Assembly (NCBI GenBank): GCA_963762575.1 | Contig: CAVXLL010000001.1 | Location: forward strand, 1,116,001 to 1,180,000 | Length of the DNA stretch: 64,000 nt | DNA from: AP-15 sp963762575 | GTDB lineage: Bacteria; Pseudomonadota; Alphaproteobacteria; ATCC43930; CGMCC-115725 | Direction of reading: 5' to 3' | In this document: one piece after another, positions 55,693 through 61,421 of the stretch | Numbering within the stretch: the stretch's first letter is position 1 | How the letters are laid out: each line of letters starts with the position of its first letter | The notes under the pieces: model-generated | Told to the model about the DNA's origin: nothing | Seen by the model: the letters and a program-made list of their open reading frames with translations, nothing else | Databases searched by the model: none | Program-made: the position numbers and the translations under genes

Positions 55693-56191
55693 TACCCGGC
55701 TTCAACGGTACTACGGGCCTCTCCGCCACCCCAGTGCGCCCGGCCTGTCCCTCGCGGGCGTCCGGTTGATCATCCCTGATCACGCAATGGGGCTTCCCGT
55801 GTTACGTGCGCTTTCCTTGTGTACATGCTGCCGCCACTACCCCGGTGCAGCGGATGGGCGTAGTCTTCGCTCAAGTCGCCCAACCGTGTCAGCCTTCCCC
55901 GGTTCCACGTCCGGATCGGCCTACACATCGTCCTTTTCGAGGCTTGCTCAGCGTTCACTCACGTTGCGGCCTGCACACTCGCGCAGTCACCAAATGCGTG
56001 ACCGCTATCCGGGGGCTTCAGACATTTCGTCACCTCCATGCCTGCCCCGGTTGCTTCCGGCTGGAGCGGTCGCCGGGTGGGGCTTGCACCCACTGGAAAA
56101 GCGCCGCCTTGTCACGGCGCACGTGGATTCCGGACGTTCCAGTTTAACGCGCCAATGGTCAGATAGGTCCCGATAGCCTACCTTCACGCAG

Positions 56192-56857
56192 CTAGCCGCC
56201 CGCGCAATAAGTGCATCCGGCTTCCTGCGCACGGTTCACACCCCATACTCCCGATGGGAGGAGAGTGATCCCCGACACCAGGTTCGCAGCCCATTCCTTT
56301 GCCGCGTCGTCGGCGCTCACGCCGGCGTTGCTGGCGAGCTGTTTGCTCAAGCCATGCAGCGCGATGTTGCACGCGCCGAATACCACACCTTTTCCGAGCA
56401 GCCGGTCAATCGCCATATCGTCCGTTGGCAGAACGCCGGGCTTTGGATTCAGGAAAGGATTTTTCACTGCCGCGGCCTTGATCTCCGGATCGATGATTTT
56501 CAATGATTCACCAATCTTGTATTTCTCCCAGATCGCACTGTCGAGAGCGACCGGGAGCGCCTGCGCGCGCAGAATGACCACCGACGTCGCTGAACTTGGC
56601 GCCGCATCCGTGAGCAGAAAGGTGGATGCGAATGCAAGCGGGCGCCCGTCGTTGACCGTATAGGCGTCGACCACCTGGCGATGGCGTCCCTTGAGCTTTC
56701 CAGGCCAGTCCGGGCCGTCGCCCGCCACCGGTGGTGCCGCCGCTGCGCGCGACGCCGCGGACGCAAGTCCAGCAAACCCAAGGACCGTTGCCCCCGCGAG
56801 GCGAAAGAGATTTCGGCGCGGCGGTCCGTGTGCCGTGCTCGCGTTGAGGGTGTTCAT
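56192..56857 (-). CDS. Tat-exported DsrE-like protein of the tsdA operon
   Basis: A 221-residue protein. The N-terminus has twin arginine (R-R-N-L-F-R-L, Arg14-15) followed by a hydrophobic core and A-S-R-A-A-A-A, a Tat signal. The mature part resembles the DsrE/DsrF-like fold: V-V-F-G-A-C-N-I-A-L-H-G-L in the middle and L-L-P-S-G-V-W-G-V-N-R-A-Q-E-A-G at the end, with a C-terminal C-T-Y-C. DsrE-type proteins carry sulfur on cysteines, so a periplasmic sulfur-carrier role beside tsdA is plausible but unproven. It starts by ATGA overlap with the small upstream gene. Confidence 0.75.
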   Translation of the reverse strand: MNTLNASTAHGPPRRNLFRLAGATVLGFAGLASAASRAAAAPPVAGDGPDWPGKLKGRHRQVVDAYTVNDGRPLAFASTFLLTDAAPSSATSVVILRAQALPVALDSAIWEKYKIGESLKIIDPEIKAAAVKNPFLNPKPGVLPTDDMAIDRLLGKGVVFGACNIALHGLSKQLASNAGVSADDAAKEWAANLVSGITLLPSGVWGVNRAQEAGCTYCAGG

Positions 56858-57042
56858 CTGCTCCTCCATTCCGTGTCGGTCTTAATGTGGTGCGGCACGA
56901 CATTGGCGAACGCATTGACCGCGACCGCGGCGGCAATGGTGCCGATCGCCAGATGCGGGTCTGGCATCCCCACGACATAGAGCGGCAATGGCACTGCGAG
57001 ATATCGAGCCGCCGCCGACCAAGCCGAGCGCAACACCGACAT
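56854..57042 (-). CDS. Small membrane protein of the tsdA operon
   Basis: A 62-residue protein with two short hydrophobic stretches (about 14-26 and 31-48) and a basic/acidic tail. Its stop overlaps the start of the DsrE-like gene as ATGA, which supports it as a real gene. It begins about 50 bp after tsdA. No family recognised; it may be a membrane partner for the sulfur enzymes. Confidence 0.55.
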   Translation of the reverse strand: MSVLRSAWSAAARYLAVPLPLYVVGMPDPHLAIGTIAAAVAVNAFANVVPHHIKTDTEWRSR

Positions 57043-57092
57043 TACCCCGCTGCAAACCGCCGCCGCTGTCTGGAGCGGGGCCACTGTGCCGC

Positions 57093-58121
57093 TCAGCCTC
57101 CCGGAGCCGCAGAGTTGCCTCGCAGGATTTGTACGTTGTCCTTCTGCCATTGCTGGATCGATTGCCACGGCCCGGTCAAATGCTGCGATGGCGGGAACGG
57201 GCCGAGGAACGGCGGATAGGTCGCGTCGGCGGGCTTGAGCGCGCGGTCGGGAAAATCTCGCTCGTTGCCGAGCCGGTGCGGCCGCGGGTGACTATCGACG
57301 AAAACAGCAACGTCGAACGCATCCTGCGCGCTAAGTACAGGGTGTGCGTAATCGGTGCCGAACGGCATGTTGGCGCGAATAAAGTTAGCCGCCGTGATCG
57401 GCCGTGCCATGCCCGCGCCGTCGTTATAGCTGTCCGGTCCCCACAATGGCGGGAATTGGTAGCGATGTCTTTGCGCCGCATCTTCCGGTCCCCAGCGCTT
57501 CCCCTGCCCGTCCGCCTGATGGCACACCGCGCAGGTTTCCGCGAACACCGCCTCACCGTGTTTCGGATCGCTCGCCGCGGCCGGCAGCGGGAGCGGCGGC
57601 GCCCCCCGTCCCTCGGCGCCGCGTCCTGTCGGGAAGCCGGCACTGATGAACCGGATATACGTCAGCATCGCCTTCATTTCCGGGCCATCCGGCGGCAGCA
57701 TGCGGCCGTTCATGCTGCGCTCCATGCAACCGTTGATCCGGTCCTCCAGCGTGCGCACCTCGTTCTCGCGGCTGATGAACTGCGGAAAGAGGCCCCAGAC
57801 GCCCGCGAGCGGCAACCCAAACTTTTTCGTGCCTGCATCCAGATGGCAGCTCTGACATTCCAGCCCGTTGCCGGAGTACCGTTTCGCAGGATCGCTGGCC
57901 TCCGGCCCGATCGTCGCCGCGGTGTTTACGATCAGGTCACGGCCGGCACGCACTGTCCGGCCGAACGCGTCCATCCGTAGCGCGTCGACATCCGGAACGG
58001 CCCACTCCTCGGCTGACGCGCTGGTCAGCAGGTTGCCGCAGATCAGCGCGATCATCACCAGAAGTCGCCCCATCGCGCGCAGCGCCGCCATCCCTCCCCA
58101 TCGTTGCTGCGACCTGCTCAT
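57093..58121 (-). CDS. tsdA: Thiosulfate dehydrogenase-like diheme cytochrome c (TsdA)
   Basis: A 342-residue periplasmic cytochrome. The signal peptide ends A-S-A. Two heme sites are present: C-Q-S-C-H at 89-93 and C-A-V-C-H at 197-201. N-G-L-E-C-Q-S-C-H, L-E-D-R-I-N-G-C-M-E-R-S-M-N-G, P-P-L-W-G-P-D-S-Y-N-D-G-A-G-M and N-M-P match the TsdA family, which oxidises two thiosulfates to tetrathionate. The Cys of N-G-C-M-E-R may be the axial cysteine. It heads the operon with the small membrane and DsrE-like proteins. Confidence 0.88.
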   Translation of the reverse strand: MSRSQQRWGGMAALRAMGRLLVMIALICGNLLTSASAEEWAVPDVDALRMDAFGRTVRAGRDLIVNTAATIGPEASDPAKRYSGNGLECQSCHLDAGTKKFGLPLAGVWGLFPQFISRENEVRTLEDRINGCMERSMNGRMLPPDGPEMKAMLTYIRFISAGFPTGRGAEGRGAPPLPLPAAASDPKHGEAVFAETCAVCHQADGQGKRWGPEDAAQRHRYQFPPLWGPDSYNDGAGMARPITAANFIRANMPFGTDYAHPVLSAQDAFDVAVFVDSHPRPHRLGNERDFPDRALKPADATYPPFLGPFPPSQHLTGPWQSIQQWQKDNVQILRGNSAAPGG

Positions 58122-58515
58122 AATCTTTTTTCGGTGTCAACCGGATGTCTCCGATGATGACCTGTCCGGCCACGACAGTACAACTCGCTGCCGCTGGGCG
58201 ACCACGGTGGCGCACAGAGTCAGGGCCGGGCGCGCAGTTGACGCGGACCGGGGGAGGCGCAGGGGCATGGGTCGGTAGCGGATCGTTTGGCGCGGATCGC
58301 GAACTCGTCCGGGACGCGGCGACATCGCGGTTTTAAATGCAGCAATGGGTTGCCCTGGGCGGTTCCCGCCGGCGAACCGGTTACTGCCGTTGCGAGTGCC
58401 CCGCCGGTCCCGTCCCGCATCGCCGAATGACCGCTTAGGTCGAAAAGGAAATTCGAACTGAGGCGTTACCCGGCTTGTCGCTGGCGCCAGGCCAGGAGAG
58501 GGCTATCTTTCTTTC
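58122..58515. other. Divergent intergenic region upstream of tsdA
   Basis: About 390 bp between tsdA and an unknown envelope gene. No ORF with a convincing ribosome-binding site, no repeat and no terminator was recognised. It should contain promoters for both sides. Confidence 0.4.
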
Positions 58516-58953
58516 ATGCTCAGGTTTGCCTTCGTCGTCGTATTCACTCTGACATCGGCGCTCGTGCTCGTGCTCGCGCCGTCGCCTTCGGTCGCCTTTG
58601 ACCTGTTTGCGACGCATGAGGTGACGGTCCAATTCGCGACCCAGGACGGGAAGCCGATGGCCAACGCCGAAGTGCAGGTGTTCGCCCCTGGCGACGCCAG
58701 GACCCCGGTAATCACCGGACGCACCGATGATGAAGGCAAATTTGTTTTCGAGGCCGACCAAGACGGCTTCTGGAGCGCCGAGGCGAAGGGCGCCGATCAG
58801 GTCGCGCGGGTAATGATCCGCGTCGGCGGCGAATCGCAGCAGCCGCAGAGCCGGATTTCGCCGTTTCTCGTCATCGGCGCGCTCGCCGTTCTTCTTGCTC
58901 TTGCGATTTGGTACCGGCTGCTGCGCGCCCGAAGCCGGCGGCCCCCCTCCTGA
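58516..58953 (+). CDS. Secreted Ig-like protein with C-terminal membrane anchor
   Basis: A 145-residue protein. It has a signal peptide (hydrophobic 3-26, ending S-V-A), then a beta-rich domain of the carboxypeptidase-regulatory/DUF4198 kind (G-K-P-M-A-N-A-E-V-Q-V-F-A-P; T-D-D-E-G-K-F-V-F) and one C-terminal helix (about 118-136) followed by R-A-R-S-R-R. Similar small proteins sit beside metal transport genes, but no such neighbour is visible. The nearest Shine-Dalgarno (GGAGAGG) is about 16 bp upstream, so the start is uncertain. Confidence 0.65.
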   Translation: MLRFAFVVVFTLTSALVLVLAPSPSVAFDLFATHEVTVQFATQDGKPMANAEVQVFAPGDARTPVITGRTDDEGKFVFEADQDGFWSAEAKGADQVARVMIRVGGESQQPQSRISPFLVIGALAVLLALAIWYRLLRARSRRPPS

Positions 58954-58984
58954 GAGACCGGCCCTGCCGCTCATCGAATCGCCT

Positions 58985-59101
58985 CCCCGGCGAAAGCCGG
59001 GGCCTATCCTTCCGCGGCACCAGTCTGTGATCATTGGGAAGCGATGCGATTGCGCGAGAAGTTCGAGGCGGCGGAGCCATGGGTCCCGGCTTTCGCCGGG
59101 A
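58985..59101. repeat. Inverted-repeat element at the 5' side of the DUF1194 gene
   Basis: CCCCGGC-GAAA-GCCGGGG (58985-59002) and TCCCGGC-TTTC-GCCGGGA (59084-59101) are each hairpins and are inverted copies of each other, enclosing about 80 bp. The pattern is typical of dispersed palindromic elements in alphaproteobacteria. Confidence 0.65.
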
Positions 59102-59149
59102 AAGCAATGGGTATTTTGCGTATTCACAGGGCTCCTGCCTATAGCAGCC

Positions 59150-59794
59150 GTGCTGGCCAAATCGGCGCCGGCGGCCTGCGCCGGGCTCGCCCTGGTGCTC
59201 GCCGTCGACGTGTCGGCAAGTGTGACGGCCGATTCCTATCTGCTGCAGCGCGACGGCATTGCGCGCGCTTTTGAGAACCCGCGCCTTGTCAACGCGATCT
59301 CGGCTGTTCCCGGCGGCATCGAAGCGCTGGTTCTCGAATGGTCCGATCCCGACCGCATCGCGGTCACGGTCGGGTGGACCCGGCTCGCGGACACAGCCGG
59401 CGCCGCCGCCTTTGCGGCTGCCGTCCGTGCTGCGACGCGCGGTTCCGGAGGGCTGACCGCGATCGGGCCGGCATTGCTCGCCGCCGCCGCTGCGTTTGAC
59501 CATATGCCAGAGCCGGCGCCGCGCCGCATCATCGACATCTCCGGCGATGGAATGGCCAATTTCGGGCTGCCGCCGGCCGTGGCGCGCGATCGCATCGTCG
59601 CGGCGGGGATCTCGATCAACGGGCTGGCAATCCTCACCGACGAGCCGTGGCTGGAGGCGTATTACCGAAGCAATGTGATCGGCGGCCCCGGCGCCTTTGT
59701 CGTCGCCGCGCGGGACTTCCGCAGCTTTGCCGACGCGATCCTGCGCAAACTCGCGCAGGAGATCGCCGAGGCGCGCAGCGCTCAGATGCAGTAA
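59150..59794 (+). CDS. DUF1194 (VWA-like) protein
   Basis: A protein of about 214 residues with a von Willebrand A-like fold. The MIDAS motif D-V-S-A-S is near the N-terminus, then Q-R-D-G-I-A-R-A-F, I-D-I-S-G-D-G and G-G-P-G-A-F-V. The frame is open back to 58895 without an ATG. A signal-peptide-like stretch (F-C-V-F-T-G-L-L-P-I-A) lies directly behind the repeat element, so the original start may have been lost to the insertion. GTG 59150 is used here conservatively. It overlaps the convergent decarboxylase by 13 bp. Confidence 0.7.
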   Translation: MLAKSAPAACAGLALVLAVDVSASVTADSYLLQRDGIARAFENPRLVNAISAVPGGIEALVLEWSDPDRIAVTVGWTRLADTAGAAAFAAAVRAATRGSGGLTAIGPALLAAAAAFDHMPEPAPRRIIDISGDGMANFGLPPAVARDRIVAAGISINGLAILTDEPWLEAYYRSNVIGGPGAFVVAARDFRSFADAILRKLAQEIAEARSAQMQ

Positions 59795-60912
59795 GTCCGG
59801 ATCGGTTCGAAGCCGTTGAAGCCGACCGAGGCGTAGCTCGCGGTATAGGCGCCGGCCGACAGGATCTCGACCTTGTCGCCGACCCGCAGAGCGTGCGGCA
59901 GCCGGTATTCGGTCTTCTCGTAGAGGATGTCGGCGCTGTCGCAGGTCGGGCCGGCGAGGACTACGGGACCGGCCGACCCGCCGCGGCCGGGCGTCACGAT
60001 GCGGTATTTGATGCTCTCGTCCATCGTCTCGGCGAACCCGTTGAACTTGCCGACGTCGAGATAGACCCAGCGCCGGTCGTCCTCGCCGCCTTTTTCGGCG
60101 ATCAACACGACCTCGCTCTGGATGACGCCGGCATCACCGACCAGCGAGCGCCCCGGCTCGATGATGATCTCGGGCAGGTCGTTCCCGAAATGCCGCGTGG
60201 TCGCCGCCATCACCGCCCGAGCGTAGCGCTCCACGCCCGGCACCTCGCCGCTGTAATGCGCCGGGAAGCCGCCGCCGATATTGACCATGCGCAGGTTGAT
60301 GTCGGTCTCGGCGAGCGCCGAAAACATCCGCGCCGCGGTGCAGACCGCGCCGTCCCATTGTCCGAGGTCGGTCTGCTGCGAGCCGACATGGAATGAAATG
60401 CCGTAGGGGTCGAGACCGGCGTCGCGGGCTTGGCGCAATAGCTCGATTGCCATCTCGGGCGCGCAGCCGAATTTGCGCGACAGCGGCCAATCGGCGCCGT
60501 CGCAGGTGACGAGGATCCGGCAGAAGACGCCTGCGCCAGGGGCGGCTCGCGCCAGTTTTTCGAGCTCGTGGGCGCTGTCGAAGGCAAACAACCGCACCCC
60601 GGCCTGATAGGCCCAGGCGATATCCCTTTCCTTTTTGATCGTGTTGCCGAAAGACAACCGGTCGGGGGCGACCCCATGGCCAAGGCAGAGCGCGATTTCG
60701 CCGCGGCTCGCGACGTCGAAGCTGGCGCCCTTGCGGTTGAGCACGCCGACGATCTCGGCGGCCGGATTGGCCTTGACCGCGTAGTAAATCCGAGCGAGCG
60801 GCAAATAATGCCGCAACGCCTCATAGGCCGCGACGATCAGGTCGAGATCGACGACGAGGCAAGGGGTTTCGGGGGTCTGCTCGGCAAGAAAACGTGCAAT
60901 CCTCTCGCTCAT
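59782..60912 (-). CDS. Type III ornithine/lysine decarboxylase
   Basis: A 376-residue PLP enzyme of the alanine-racemase-like fold. PLP Lys47 lies in Y-Y-A-V-K-A-N-P; H-V-G-S-Q-Q, G-G-G-F-P and E-P-G-R-S-L-V are cofactor contacts; the second-subunit catalytic Cys lies in G-P-T-C-D-S-A-D. It makes putrescine (or cadaverine). ATG 60912 is preferred because AAGGA lies 11 bp before it, whereas it abuts ATG 60924. The long 5' leader contains an ORF and hairpins that suggest RNA-level control. Confidence 0.9.
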   Translation of the reverse strand: MSERIARFLAEQTPETPCLVVDLDLIVAAYEALRHYLPLARIYYAVKANPAAEIVGVLNRKGASFDVASRGEIALCLGHGVAPDRLSFGNTIKKERDIAWAYQAGVRLFAFDSAHELEKLARAAPGAGVFCRILVTCDGADWPLSRKFGCAPEMAIELLRQARDAGLDPYGISFHVGSQQTDLGQWDGAVCTAARMFSALAETDINLRMVNIGGGFPAHYSGEVPGVERYARAVMAATTRHFGNDLPEIIIEPGRSLVGDAGVIQSEVVLIAEKGGEDDRRWVYLDVGKFNGFAETMDESIKYRIVTPGRGGSAGPVVLAGPTCDSADILYEKTEYRLPHALRVGDKVEILSAGAYTASYASVGFNGFEPIRTYCI

Positions 60913-60924
60913 GACCGGGGTCAT

Positions 60925-61421
60925 CCTTACTGCGAGGCGGCTAAACGCAATCGGTGGCGCTGGACGGCGGACGAGACCTCACCCGGGAATTCAACAGGGC
61001 GCGGCCTCGATTCAGCCGCAGCGCGGAACCGAGCCGAATACCGGCGCGGCCTAGTGAGGCCGCCCGACCGGAATTTTGCGGATTAGCCTAAACTACTCGG
61101 GTCGATGACCCGGTTACCCCGCCCGCGCAGACGCGTCCCGCGAAGGTTCGCGTCAGGGCAGGGAACCACGCCGCCCCCTGATCGGAAAGCAACCATACCG
61201 TCCTCCCTCTCGGGACCGGCCTTGCGGCCGGGCTGCCAAAAAGGACGCGTTACGTCGTTGCATAACCACCGTGGGCCATAGGCACGTGCGAGTGCGTCGA
61301 GGCCCCGATAGATACGCCGATCTGCCGGCGGCGCAAGGGGAAAATCGGCCGGAAGTGAAGGTTTGATGAGAATTTTTCGACGCGCACAGTCGAAGCGAGG
61401 CGATCGGAAGCCGCGGTCGGC
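60925..61421 (-). promoter_or_regulatory. Long structured leader of the decarboxylase gene (speF-RNA candidate)
   Basis: About 500 bp without a large gene. On the minus strand it holds a GNRA-capped stem CCGGCC-GCAA-GGCCGG (61216-61231), a short ORF with a strong ribosome-binding site, and stems CGCGAA/TTCGCG and CGGGTC-ATC-GACCCG (61098-61112). An RNA family called speF is known upstream of ornithine decarboxylase genes in alphaproteobacteria; this region fits by position and structure, but no covariance match was run. Confidence 0.45.
61083..61196 (-). CDS. Possible leader peptide upstream of the decarboxylase
   Basis: A 37-codon ORF, ATG 61196 to TAA 61083, with AGGGAGGA 4 bp before the ATG, one of the best ribosome-binding sites in the window. 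The product is arginine- and glycine-rich in its second half (L-R-G-T-R-L-R-G-R-G-N-R-V). It ends about 170 bp before the decarboxylase start and overlaps hairpin CGGGTC/GACCCG. In E. coli, speF is controlled by an ornithine-sensing arrest peptide (SpeFL); an analogous function here is a hypothesis. Confidence 0.4.
   Translation of the reverse strand: MVAFRSGGGVVPCPDANLRGTRLRGRGNRVIDPSSLG

Larger units (their letters stand above)
54164..56122 (-). mobile_element. Group II intron with degenerate reverse transcriptase
   Basis: A retroelement read on the minus strand. The 5' end is set at the G of GTGCGCC (56122), a standard bacterial group II start. Domain I-like structured RNA follows, with a TGGGTGCAAGCCCCA stem, then an intron-encoded protein frame (55692-54297), domain V at 54284-54251 and a domain VI-like region. 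The 3' end near 54164 (after CCTAC) is a guess within about 60 bp. It sits between the thiosulfate operon and rnhB, in the same direction as both. Confidence 0.7.
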
